Assembly: GCA_905221605.1 (NCBI GenBank)
Contig: CAJNDS010002237.1
Span: forward strand, 106,001 to 170,000
Length of the DNA stretch: 64,000 bases
Direction of reading: 5' to 3'
Origin: Symbiodinium natans
Lineage: Eukaryota; Sar; Dinophyceae; Suessiales; Symbiodiniaceae
The translations under genes were made by a program, and so were the position numbers. The notes beneath the pieces are model-generated. The model saw only the letters and a list, made by a program, of their open reading frames with translations. It did no database searches and had not been told where the DNA came from. This document shows, one piece after another, positions 11,101-19,837 of this stretch. How positions within the stretch are numbered: the first letter of the stretch is position 1; each line of letters opens with the position of its first letter.

Positions 11101-11236
11101 AAACCTCCCTGGAGAAGAGCGCCCAGGGGCCAGAAGGAAGCAATGGGTCGCTATCTGGGGAGAGGTAGGTAGGTTTCCCCCCCGATTGGCCAGACCTTAC
11201 TGGATGCGGCAAAGTCCTCCCCGCTGTTTAAGATAA
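8129..11236 (+). CDS. LINE polyprotein block 1: zinc ribbon, coiled coil, EEP endonuclease (copy C)
   Basis: The start is ATG 8129, just after the 5' UTR; the frame is also open 27 nt upstream without an ATG. The first ~45 residues hold CCSGKSC and HMHCKKC, a likely zinc-binding nucleic-acid module. A Gln/Glu-rich coiled coil follows at about 8640-8790. The EEP (APE-like) endonuclease spans about 9845-10490: SANVTS (metal-binding Asn), LQETHL (catalytic Glu), GDWNLD (Asp/Asn pair) and the final PHAALHL (His). In LINEs this domain nicks target DNA to prime reverse transcription. The frame is lost near 11165-11170, where C has GAGGTAGGTAGG and B has GAGGTAGAGG (2 nt longer in C), so the last residues before the stop at 11236 are out of frame. 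Confidence 0.88.
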   Translation: MAPREYICCSGKSCTGWIWADKAQPHMHCKKCRTPWANSIRQARQNWSQWKPQWPTVAEAAYWQPPKKPKPPKTPLPNKVLQALGVAWDNVPEEVQKNLQEAGYRPPKAQVKEEVDDLTDLCQKHQAALPEEVKAYLKGLKASQEVTPSQAASQASQSWQSAAGKLKHIADQKIGLQKRIDMAKESLRQLLQEMIVLNEQAERAQKAVEASSGLLKEKVFCESAADMEVDSILHELGVSLNEEQEKKLHEIKAEREAKRRRTQEGPTPLGLEEHTQEGMPPGNANAPPGLGPGLGVWGLVPQSKGPTEPMCHPSPGLEHMLRTAQQFLVACAEYYKRGAHINLHGKRLREALGKQLTAGSSGCEPSWQKPSHFCRPRTESPESVPITGPKFFKLDLTDDEAPAADEQMQPLWEVNPDGNPLVTPGPPPPQWHDKAQKVKPSPCSPEDMGSELTWQEVVSLLEDQASPFQEKEATLLSFIEAQEEVMAEDSLAWGWCRMVLQALEQGEDVTGKAIQQAKEVITSELPKRETPLPPKQVLGQQEGEEDLEHDEGTDSEAPSHEKVKPSASPDQYLSIMSANVTSFNNGALEWVTSSKAKVVCLQETHLTPELLHGRRATLQSLGWDLYAEPASLSDKGTRLGGTACAFPKNSGVWQKATYQCKGAGYTAVGLRQRRWDYTIVSLYLRDTEGLNGPTNAEVLSSLVAFVRTLPEPWIILGDWNLDPTEVQDTALIQVMRGRMIATGEATCNHGAELDFGVVSRSLEALGELSATWAVPWKPHAALHLKVKDGASEWKSWKLPQFLKLTADLKNQEWQEVQPSHFAIIDRTCAQEDQSTWQLATWAASLEHCHEAPRTGRGWCVQAQWGPLVLQRPSTAPKGSEVGWWARIARILEEVPASQQHLPDLGNLPACPDTAEGAAFLTELSRQCSATAPQWRSLSVVARHKEAALQMQRAKEQQAQYKDWLQAGLAKGMRPLYSSLKKSERVLDRPFQNLPGEERPGARRKQWVAIWGEVGRFPPRLARPYWMRQSPPRCLR

Positions 11237-12995
11237 CAGCAGACGGGCTTGAGGCCATCCTAAAGAATGTCACAGACAAAGCAGGAGGTCTTGATGGGCT
11301 CACCTATGCTGCCCTCAAAAACCTCCCTGGACCGGCCTATGAGCAGCTCACCCAAGCCCTGAACTTGGCTGAAGCCACAGGGGTGGCGCCACAGCACTGG
11401 CAGGCGCACCATGTGGCCCTTCTGCCCAAAAATGCTGACATAGAAAGGCCCATAACCCTCACATCCATCACCTATCGGCTTTGGTGCTTCTGCAGAGCAC
11501 AGGTCGTCAAGAAGTGGATGCGAGAAACTGCAGAGCAGTTCCCATGGGATAAAGCTTCCCCTGGCAACACATGTCTAGAAACAGGCATGCAGAGACTCCT
11601 GAGAGGAGAGGTTAGCCGCGCAGCTAACAAACATGCCTGTGCAGTCCTCCTGGACCTGCAGACTTTCTATGACAGTGTCAACTGGACCAAATTGGAGGAG
11701 CGGATAGTGGCGACCGGCTTTCCGCCAGCTATAGCCCTCCTGGTCATGCAAGTCTACCGGGGAACGAGATATCTCGTGGCAGAGGATCTCCTCTCGGAGG
11801 GGATCCTCCCTGCGAGGGGCATCCTAGCCGGGTGCCCGTTCGCAACAATGATGGCCAGGGTTTACCTCCAGCCAATAATGCAAGAAGCCGCTCAGCTCCG
11901 CAGTATCATCGCCTTAGACACCTGGGTGGATGACATCGGAGCGGATTTCGAAGCACGATATCCTGAGCAGGCAGCGTTTGCGGTTTATGAAGGTTACAAA
12001 ACCCTTCGCCGGCTTCTGGAAGGTAGCGACCTCCGTTTGTCCCTCAAGAAAACAGGCTTCCTGTGCACCACTGCAGAAGCCAGAAAGGAGCTACAGAAGC
12101 TGCGCAAAGATGGGGACCCGGCTATCTTTGATAGCATGAAGGATTTAGGCCTGGACTGTGCCCTGGGTCGGGTCCGGAGGGTCAAGGTGCAAAGAGCCCG
12201 CAGGCACAAAGCGGGCCAACGGCAGAAGAAGTTGAAACAACTGAGAGTCCCGGGTGTGCCGGCCAAGGTCCGCCTCTTCAGAGGAGGGGTTGCCTCCGTC
12301 CTTACTTGGGGCCACCAAGCCCAGGGAATGCCGCCCACCCGGAGACAGAAGCTCCGGACTGCCTTGGCTGAGCAGTGTGGCAGACAGAAAATGGGCAATC
12401 TGGAGGTGGCCCTGTCCTCCGTGGGGGATAGGTACCAAGACCCGGGCCGCACCATGATGGTCCAGCAAGTTGAGGCCTGGTTCCAGCTCAAGAAGCGCTG
12501 GGTAGGAAAGGAAGAGCTGGAGAGAACATGGGGCCTCACAGTCCAAAGGCTGGAAGAGGCCAGCAGCAGGTGGCAAATGGTCAGGGGCCCGTTGGCAGCC
12601 ACGGTTGCGTACCTGCTTGACATGGGTTGGCAGCCTAGAGGCAGTGATGAATGGTTAGACACCCACGGCACCAAGCACACCATGCACACCCCACAGCAGG
12701 AGTGTCGTGTCTTAGACCTCCTCCAGCAAACCTACCAGAAGGAGGTGAACCACCGCATCGCCACTGGTCTTGCTGCCCCTGAGCTACAGGAGGGAGTCGA
12801 CTGGACGGTAGGGAGGAAATTGCTGGGGGAGTTCAAGAAAGAAGGTCGAACCACGAAAGCAGCTGCCTTGAGGTGCGTCTGGCAGGGTGCCTTGGTTTGC
12901 AGCCAAAACTCTGCTGTCAAAGTGTGCCCCCGATGCCACGAGGAAGCAGATTGGGAGCATGTCCTCCTGGATTGTGCCTGGTGGGAGGCCCAAAA
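11171..12995 (+). CDS. LINE polyprotein block 2: reverse transcriptase and CCHC zinc motif (copy C)
   Basis: This is the continuation of the polyprotein after the 2-nt insertion; it has no start of its own. Reverse transcriptase motifs are clear: motif A LLDLQTFYDSVNW (about 11648), motif B ARGILAGCPFAT (about 11813) and motif C LDTWVDDIGADF (about 11917), where WVDD stands in for the usual YxDD. A CPRC-x8-H-x4-C zinc motif at about 12925-12977 matches the zinc knuckle found after the RT in many LINEs. One extra T near 12995 (AAAACTTGGG, against AAAACTGGG in B) then shifts the frame. RT uses the nicked target 3' end to copy element RNA. Confidence 0.88.
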
Positions 12996-14272
12996 CTTGG
13001 GAGTTGCCAACATGGTTCCAAGAAGGCAGGGCCCAAGGCCCGAGATCACTGTGGACCAGGGGCCTCCCGCCCAAACCCAAATGGGAGGTACAGCCTCCAC
13101 AGGAGGACAATCCCATCTTTCTGGGTATATGGGCAAACAAAGAGGCCCTCAATGACCCGGAGCTTGTGTATGGCACTGATGCTAGCGGGGGGCCCTATAC
13201 GGCGGACCCGAGACTCAGGCAGGTGGCCTACGCAGCAGTAGCCTGCAAGAAGCAGGGCCAAAACTATGTCCAGGTAGGAGCGATCGTTGGCCAAGTCCCT
13301 GGACCACAGACGGTGTTTAGGGGGGAGCTGTACGCCGTTATGCAGCTAGCCCGGTATACAGCAGGCCCTGTTGACACGACACGTGTCCCGAAACGAGTCC
13401 GCAGCCCGAAGCCGGGCAAGACCCACGGTGACATCTGGTGGGAGCTGCAAACCACAGATGTCAACCGCCTCAAAATGAAATGGGTTCCATCCCATGTTTC
13501 CCTCCGGAAGGTGGGTGCGGAAAACTCGTGGAGACAGCAGATCAATGACCTAGCGGACAAGCTGTGTGGGGAGAAAGCGGCCGAGCTGGCCCACCCTGAT
13601 GTCCGGGCAGCCAGTCAGTACAAGGACCATTGCAGCAAAAAAGCACAAGAATTCCTGGCGAGCAGGGCGGAAAAGATCCTTACTGCCATTGGGGAAAATC
13701 AGCACCCAGTGTACAAGGTCTTCCTGCAAGAAAAGCAGGCTCGCAAGAGCAACGAGGCCACCTCCAGGCCCTGCAAAAAGCGCATAGGGTCCAACATTGG
13801 GAGAGGCCACATCACCACCCAGCAAGAATGGTTCCAGGAGCTGGTCCGGACCAAACTTGTGCACGCGTGGGAATGGGAAGGTCTCAACCTCCGGTGTGCT
13901 CAGTGCCAACTTAAACTCTTGCACACAAAGAACCGCAAAACCTTGGCAGCATTGGCAGCACACCAATGCACACACCAAGGCAGAGTGACGGTTGAAGGGG
14001 TGCATGTTACACATGTTTTAAAACTGCTAGGGGACAGACAACTGTGGGTTTGCGAAGGTTGTGGTGGACAGTTGTCCTTGAAGACTAAAAATGTTTCGCA
14101 AAAACTTTCAGTTGCATGCAGTTTTAAAAAGGACCCCAGGTGCAAGGCGCAGTTTAAGCCCGAGCCAACCAATGCCATCCGCAGCTTCTTTCAGCAGGTG
14201 CAAGGGACAGCCCAAGTGCAGCAGACCCCCTGTGCAAAATCCCTGAAGGCACCGGCAGCTGAAGCAACCTAG
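12996..14272 (+). CDS. LINE polyprotein block 3: RNase H and Cys-rich tail (copy C)
   Basis: This block runs to TAG 14270-14272. RNase H begins at YGTDASGG (about 13168), with the second acidic residue in RGELYAV (about 13320) and the last in NDLADKL (about 13543). A 12-nt deletion near 13380 removes the LDCLG segment that carries the third catalytic Asp in copy B, and another 12-nt deletion falls after VPSHVS. The RNase H of this copy is therefore probably inactive. The C-terminal Cys/His clusters are intact. Element-encoded RNase H degrades the RNA strand after first-strand synthesis, and its presence points to an I/R1/Tad-like lineage. Confidence 0.85.
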
Positions 14273-14784
14273 GAGGTTGCATCCTCCCAGTGAGGATAAA
14301 GTGAAGGTCATCCTCGCTACCAGAGAAGCCACTCCTGACCGATCCCCTCTAACAGCCTGCGCCAGGTGCACCAGCGGCCTTGAGGGAACTTTTTGTCAGG
14401 AGGTTCCTAACCTCTCATGAGGTACCAGCCTCTGGTAGCATCCCAAAGAGGATGATAAGCTGAGGTTCATCCTCGCTGCCAGAGAACACACCCCTGGCCG
14501 ATTTCCTCTCACGGTTTGCACCTAGTGCACCAGAAACCTTGAGGAATGTTTTGCCAGGAGTTTCAATCCTCTCATGAGGTACAACCTCTGGTAGCATCCC
14601 AAAGAGGATGGTAGCTTAGGAGGAGGTAGCATCCCAAAGAGGATGGTAGCTTAGGAGGAGGTGTTTTCCTCCCCCTGTATTATAGGGCCAAGAGGGCCAT
14701 CAGATGTGCCGGTACAGAGGCACGGTTTTCACAACCCAAACACCAAGAAGGTGGATCGCATTTGTTCGCTCAACTCGGAAAAAA

Positions 14785-14832
14785 ATTGAACCCAGGTTCA
14801 ACCTGGGTTGAACCCAGGTTGAACCCAGGTTG
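14785..14832 (+). repeat. GAACCCAGG palindromic array after LINE copy C
   Basis: About four alternating units of TTGAACCCAGG and its inverse sit between the A-run of C and the start of element D. The motif matches that at 7921-8002. Confidence 0.8.
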
Positions 14833-15568
14833 GTGGTTTGACCAAGACTCACCCACCCTGAGCAGCAAAGTCAGGAGGTGGGTCAGCCTCCACCATGCCA
14901 GCATCCCCATGCTGGCAAGCTTGTTGCTGTGGGAATTAAAAACCATGGACATGGTCTTTGTCGAGGCTCTCATCGACATGAAAGTCCTCTATGAGTTGCC
15001 GTCGCCAGACTATGGGCTCGCGCGACCCCTCGGCAACATCATGGAGGAACCTCGCTGGGAGTTGGTCCCACTCAGGGAACCACCAGCTGAAGCAGCCTAG
15101 GAGGTTGCATCCTCCCAGCGAGGATAGCACAGAGGTACCATCCTCGCTACCGGAGCGGAACCCTGACCGCCTCCCTCTGACAGCCTGCACAAAGTGCACC
15201 AAAGGCCTTGAGGGACCTTTTGTCAGGAGGTTCCTAACCTCTCATGAGGTACCAGCCTCTGGTAGCATCCCGAAGAGGATGCAAGCTGAGGTTCATCCTC
15301 ACTGCCAGAGAACACCCCTGGCCCCTTCTCTCACGGTTGCAACCCCTGCACCAGCAACCTGAGGAGCTTTTGCCAGGAGGTTTCTTTCCTCTCATGAGGT
15401 ACAACCTCTGGTAGCATCCCAAAGAGGATGGTGGCTTAGGAGGAGGTTTTTCCTCCCCTGTACATTAGGGCCAAGAGGGCCATCAGTGGTGCCAGTGCAG
15501 AGGCACGGTTTTCACAACCCAAACACCAAGACGGTGGATCGCATTTGTTCGCTCAACTCGGAAAAAAA
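14833..15568 (+). mobile_element. Element D: short element sharing the LINE 3' tail
   Basis: This element of about 735 bp has a 3' part (from CCTAGGAGGTTGCATCCTCCC at about 15098 to GGAAAAAAA at 15568) clearly homologous to the 3' UTR of copies A-C but more diverged. Its 5' part (about 14833-15097) does not resemble any part of A-C. That part is open in one frame that reaches a TAG (15098-15100) at the position equivalent to the LINE stop, giving a C-terminus of PPAEAA against PAAEAT in the LINE. It may be a 5'-truncated copy of a related LINE subfamily or a non-autonomous element using the LINE machinery. No spliced leader is seen at its 5' end. Confidence 0.75.
14834..15100 (+). CDS. Open frame in element D, unrecognised
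   Basis: About 88 codons are open from the GAACCC junction to TAG 15098-15100. No known domain is recognised. The frame contains an Asp/Glu-bearing helical stretch (TMDMVFVEALIDMKV) and ends with the PPAEAA motif aligned to the LINE C-terminus. There is no ATG at its 5' end. It is probably the tail of a longer polyprotein truncated during insertion. Confidence 0.4.
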   Translation, partial: WFDQDSPTLSSKVRRWVSLHHASIPMLASLLLWELKTMDMVFVEALIDMKVLYELPSPDYGLARPLGNIMEEPRWELVPLREPPAEAA

Positions 15569-15690
15569 TTGAACCCAGGTTCTCGATGTTGTTGTTCCCC
15601 CCCCCCCCCCCCCCCGCCCCCCCCCCCGCAGGCTGGAGTTCGAACCTGGGTGAACCCAGGTTCGAACCCCCCCCCCCCCCGAACCTTGCT
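15569..15690 (+). repeat. GAACCC repeat with long C-tracts
   Basis: The 3' end of element D is followed by TTGAACCCAGG, a short GTT run, long C-runs (about 15598-15629), a GAACCTGGGTGAACCCAGG palindrome near 15640-15665 and another C-run. C-tract lengths may be inexact. Confidence 0.7.
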
Positions 15691-16075
15691 CGAAATACAT
15701 GCCCTTTACGGCGTTTTCAACCCAAAAAGACCCAAAAAAGGTACGTATTTGGAAGGTCGGCGGTCCGGTCCGGAAACGGCCCAACCTCAGAAATACGTGC
15801 CCTTTACGGCGTTTTAGGCCCAAAAAGATTCAAAAAAGGCACGTATTTGGAAGGTTGGTGGGGTATTTGGAAGGTCGGCGGGCGGGTCCGGTCCAAATAC
15901 ATGCCCTTTACGGCGTTTTCAGGCCCAAAAAGACCCAAACAAGGTACGTATTTGGTGGGGGGGTCCGGTCTGGAAACGGTTCGACGTCGGCGGAGGGGGG
16001 GGGGGTCCGGTTCGGAAACCCTGACCTTGAAATATGTGCCCTTTAGGGCGTTTTCAGGCCCAAAAAGACCACAGA
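15691..16075 (+). repeat. Minisatellite, about four units of ~105 bp
   Basis: The motif AAATACATGCCCTTTACGG followed by CGTTTTCAGGCCCAAAAAG recurs near 15693, 15793, 15894 and 16030. GTACGTATTTGG and GTCCGGTCCGGAAAC segments fall between. The units are diverged and differ in length because of G-runs. Open frames across it are repeat artefacts. Confidence 0.8.
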
Positions 16076-16354
16076 CTAGTCCTGAAGCAATCCCGAAAGG
16101 TTTTGCATGTTTCTTTTGCTTTCCTCCGTTGTGTAGCAAAGTTGAAGTGGAGTTTGTAAACCTTGCGACCTGAGCTCTTGCAAAGAGCTTTCTGCTGACA
16201 TGGACAGTCATGCTGAACACTACGGTGTTTGACTCAAGTGCGACTTGCGAAAAGAACTGCGCGAGTGCTCTGCTTTCAACAAGAACGCACTGGTTGGCAT
16301 CTGGGACTATGAACGCTGGGTGCCTTTTGGTTGTCCTTCGACCCAGAACCGGAC

Positions 16355-16495
16355 CGTGGCTCCGATCCCTCCGTCCGGACCCGGACGGTGACCCGGCTCC
16401 GGACTCGACCCGTACCCGGATCCAGACCCGGACCCGGACCCCAACCCAGACTCGGACCTGGACTCGGACCTCCGGACCCGGACACCGGACCCGGA
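16355..16495 (+). repeat. Degenerate GGACCC hexanucleotide repeat
   Basis: About 140 bp of imperfect GGACCC/CGGACC hexamers. It is strongly G+C rich, followed abruptly by AT-rich DNA (16500-16640). No gene is seen here. Confidence 0.8.
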
Positions 16496-16499
16496 ATTG

Positions 16500-17400
16500 G
16501 ACATGTATGTAATAAATGACATTACAAATTTACTCTTGTTACAATATTTTTTTTTATCATCTTATTTCATATTATAGTGCAAATATACGGTTCTATGTTC
16601 AACTTTTTAATATATTATGTTTGTTATTATGGGTTTTAAGGCAGAAATCTATCGGTCTTGCACTTGCGGCTGTGGGGTTTAGGGGTTAGAGTGTAAGGAG
16701 TCTTGCACTTGAGGACTTGAGGCCAAGGTGGGTTTCGAGTTAAGGTTTAAAAAAGACTCAGCTTGCACAGCTTAACAAAAGCGGGGGGGGGGGGGCGCAG
16801 CCTCCCTCCGATTTGCAAACACAATGATTGCAGCCCTGCCACTTTCGAGCACAACGATCGCATGATGGGTGTAGAACAGGCTTTGAAGCAAGCTTGCACG
16901 TTTTTATGAGCGGGAGAGTGGGGGGGGGAGGGGCAGCCTCCCCCATTTGCGAGCACAATGGGCCCCAAGGACCCAGACGCGAAGCTTTGGATTTCTGGCA
17001 TTTCGCTGTTAAGGATTTTGAAGACTCTTTGAGGGACGACAGTCTGTCCAGCTGTAGTATGCTGTAGTGAACCGTAATTGCCCGTAGTGTCCCCGTAGTG
17101 ACCAAGTAGTTGGCATGTTGTGTGCTACCGCAGACTTTGAGTACATCAGATGGCTACATCATGGCATCTTCTGACAGTTTGAAGAACTTCTTGGCCCTTG
17201 CAAGATGTTCATAGGCATAACTATGCCCTTGCCAGTTTCAGGTTGTTTAGCAACGCTGGAAGGCCAAGGAAAGGGAGTCATAATTTGATCGGTGCATGAT
17301 TCTGCGAAACGCTGGCTGACATGGCGGACCCTGCAGGTGGGATATGTGCATATAGGTATATGTAGTATGCGAGATGTATGCAGAGATACGACAAAGAACG
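16500..17400. other. Non-coding stretch with one diverged satellite unit
   Basis: The first ~250 bp are AT-rich and featureless. A satellite copy follows at 16755-16965, then unremarkable sequence with a short run of GTAGTG repeats near 17055-17105. No supported gene is seen. Confidence 0.5.
16755..16965 (-). repeat. Diverged inverted copy of the 38-kb satellite
   Basis: Read on the minus strand, this stretch gives GCTTCAAAGCC, ACACCCATCATG, TTGTGTTTGCAAA and a G-run/GGCTGCGCC/C-run, in the same order as the tandem satellite at 37.8-39.6 kb. It contains roughly two units. It shows that the satellite family is dispersed as well as tandem. Confidence 0.7.
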
Positions 17401-17404
17401 CGGT

Positions 17405-17514
17405 TCAGCGTGGTTTTTACGTTTCGCAAGCAACACCTGCTCCAGGCCCGCGGCTAGTTCCACCTCCACCGCCTCCGGCGCCGGATGTCTGGTGGCCGCC
17501 CACGCCTCCACCCG
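17405..17514 (+). CDS. Pro-rich exon, probable part of the next gene
   Basis: A candidate exon lies between an acceptor (TTCAG/CG) and a donor (CCGAG/GTGCAG). It encodes a segment rich in Pro and Trp, with PPPPPPAPDVWWPPTPPP as its core. Such stretches are often ligands for SH3/WW-type domains; the role here is unknown. It lies about 1.1 kb upstream of the long coding exon at 18579 and shares its strand, so it may belong to that gene. No transcript evidence is available. Confidence 0.4.
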
Positions 17515-18578
17515 AGGTGCAGGGGAAGATAGTATCATGAAGCTCCTGCTTCCGCGTGGGTTGCTCGAAGCTTCCTAGAGGGCCGAAGTCTTGAGCCGCT
17601 TAGCCCTGAGGTTGGAGAAGAAGAGACTCGGAGGGGTGGCTTCGCTTTGATCTCGCACATGGCGGTTGCCAAACCCAGGTGCAGTGAGGGGGCACACCGC
17701 GGATGTTGGGTGCTTCCCCTCTTGTTTCTGGTCTCTTAACTTGGGGACCGCTGGCTCAGGACAGAGCGAGACATAATCAGCCCAAACATGCTTGATGGCA
17801 TTGGAGGTTGGCTGGATCCGGCTACCCAGCAGAAGGCGCATGGTCTCGAGGAACACGCGTGATAGCAAGCGAACAAGTGCGTGCGTTGCCGTGCCAGGTA
17901 GGACAGGTGCCACCAATGCTGGGGAAACAAGGCTTCTTTCAATCATGTACATGTATGTCCAGCAATGCTTGTTCAGCATGGTGACGAAGTTGATGTGAAG
18001 GTTTGTGCAAAAGCGCTGCCTACCACCGGCTGGGCCGGTTTTGCACTCTGCTCCACATGGTGCCGCAGCAGCAAATGACAGCAGCCTATCATGCTGATTG
18101 AATGTGCCAACGGTTTTGTAAGGTCTAGGTGTATGAGTCTCTTTTTATCGCTGTTGAGCATGATGTTGGCGAGCTTGTAGCCATGTGATATTGCAGCATG
18201 TGACGTGAAGTCACTGCGGTTTTCTTTTGAGGCCTTGGTTGGTCACAAGTTTGGAACGCTCCTCAACCAGTTCAAGGGCTGTTGACAGCTCAGTGCAAGG
18301 CCGCAGGAGCCTCCGACTGTCTTGTGTGTGATTGGTGCAATTCTCCCAGGCATGCGGGAGTGCCACACGCATTTGCATCACCCACGCGCTGCGCTTATCA
18401 TGTTTAAACACATCACAAACGTTGTTTTGCATACGTCCGTATTTACATGTGCTACATTACGCGAAGGGCTGGTCGGCGGATTGTGGAGGCCCGAAAAGAC
18501 TGTTGCTTGCCGACCTGCTTGGTGTGCTTGACCTGCTTAGTGGAGCGGCATGTTCTCACAGTGCTGTGTGTGATCCAG
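17515..18578. other. Probable intron or intergenic sequence
   Basis: About 1.06 kb without a coding signal that I can support. Short open frames on both strands show no family resemblance. Confidence 0.4.
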
Positions 18579-19644
18579 GAAACGCGGACAGCATATGCAG
18601 ATGCAGGCATGCTTCGAAGCAAGTCGCCACCTCCCGCAATGCGGTTGGTTTCCCAACCTGCCGTGCAGCCCCTTGTTGCTCCTACCGTGCATCTGGCGGC
18701 AAGGCCGCACATGCGCCAGCCACTTCTTTCGAGCACAGATGCAGTCAAGTCGATGGGATGCACCCGCCAGACCCTGCCGGTACTGCCGACCTCGAAGTCC
18801 ATGCATCAGCTCCCGCAACGTCCGCAACTTCCGCAATCCATCGAGCCAAAGAGTGTGATGGGTGTGGGTGCCTGCCCCATTTCGGGTCCAAAGAGGCCGG
18901 GCAAAGAAGCCTTGTCGGATGATGAGTTGAGACTCTTGGCCGAGGAGGTGCTCCACAACTTCGTGGCGAGCTCCTTGCTGAGGAAGTTGAGCAGGGGAGA
19001 GTTAGATGCCCTGCTCAAGGCCCACCTGGGCGACCAGCATGCCGCACGCCTCATGGCGCAGAAGGCACACCTCCATGCCGCCACGGAGAGGGTCATCTCC
19101 AGCTCCGCGAGCCTGGGCGCACTGCACTCCAGCGAAGCCCGGTTGGAGGACGCTCAGCACAAGCTGGCCTTGGCCAAGGCCGAAGCCATGGAGTCGACTT
19201 TGCTTGGGAGGATCAAGGAAAGAGCCGAAAGAGCCGAAAGAGCCGACATGAAGTCAGAAAGCGCAGATGCAGAGATTGCGGAAGTGGATGGGCTGAATGG
19301 GCTGAGAGGGCAGGGCGATGGTGAAATTGATCTCTCCTCGCCACTGCCTCACGTGTCGCAGATGTGTGCCGCCTCCGACATGAAGTTACCAGACACGTCC
19401 CACGAAGGGTTTGGTCTGGAGAGTCTGGAGGAGCCATCTGTTCTCTGCCATGAGAGATCGAGGCCGCGAACCGCTGCCACAAACGAGGATTTGGGCTACA
19501 TATTTGGTGAGGTGGCAACCCCTGTTCCTCCCGTGTCCCCACCGCTTCAGCTAGACGTGCGATTTTCATCTCCTCCGAGACCATCGCGAATGAAGTCTGT
19601 GCAGCTTGTCAGCAAAGAGCCTGCAGTCTTGTCAGGTTTGTGTG

Positions 19645-19715
<71 letters not shown>

Positions 19716-19837
19716 AGTATTAATATGACCATTTTTGTTAATAATAATGTTATTATTATTTTTATTGCGGTTGCTGAGGCAAGCGCTGCACGAGTGCTGG
19801 GCCAACCCATACTCGAAGACTCGAGTTGCCCGGCCAG
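18579..19837 (+). CDS. Coiled-coil protein of unknown function (two exons)
   Basis: A long exon at about 18579-19635 starts after a CCAG acceptor and ends at TCAG/GTTTGTG. It encodes roughly 350 residues with soluble-protein composition: a Pro/Ser/Gln-rich N-terminal part, then an alpha-helical segment (LSDDELRLLAEEVLHNF, LRKLSRGELDALLKAHLG), an Ala/Glu/Lys coiled coil with repeated RAERAERA, and an acidic/Pro-rich end. A second exon may follow at 19779-19837 in matching phase. No known domain is recognised. The end of the gene is not located. An (ATG)n tract lies 10 nt inside the intron; the frame happens to stay open through it as a run of Met, which is unlikely to be real protein. Confidence 0.6.
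19646..19714 (+). repeat. (GAT)n microsatellite just after a splice donor
   Basis: About 23 GAT/ATG triplets, followed by an AT-rich stretch. It is placed at the start of the predicted intron. Confidence 0.9.

Larger units (their letters stand above)
8003..14784 (+). mobile_element. LINE copy C, best-preserved copy
   Basis: This nearly full-length element of about 6.78 kb is the least damaged. It has one leader rather than two, an open frame of over 1,000 codons, and only two frameshifts. The ATG-to-ATG distance from copy B is 6,833 bp. A 35-bp tandem duplication (AGCATCCCAAAGAGGATGG...) is present in the 3' UTR near 14592-14662. The terminal A-run is followed by a GAACCCAGG array. Confidence 0.93.

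Noticed and set aside
15585-16220. Overlapping frames rich in Pro or Arg after element D
   Set aside because: They cross C-runs and the 105-bp minisatellite, which explains their repeated peptides.
16276-16522. Arg/Pro/Gly-rich frames near 16.3-16.5 kb
   Set aside because: They are translations of the GGACCC hexanucleotide repeat.
19646-19714. Poly-Met and poly-His stretches in long frames
   Set aside because: They come from the GAT/ATG microsatellite at the start of a predicted intron.
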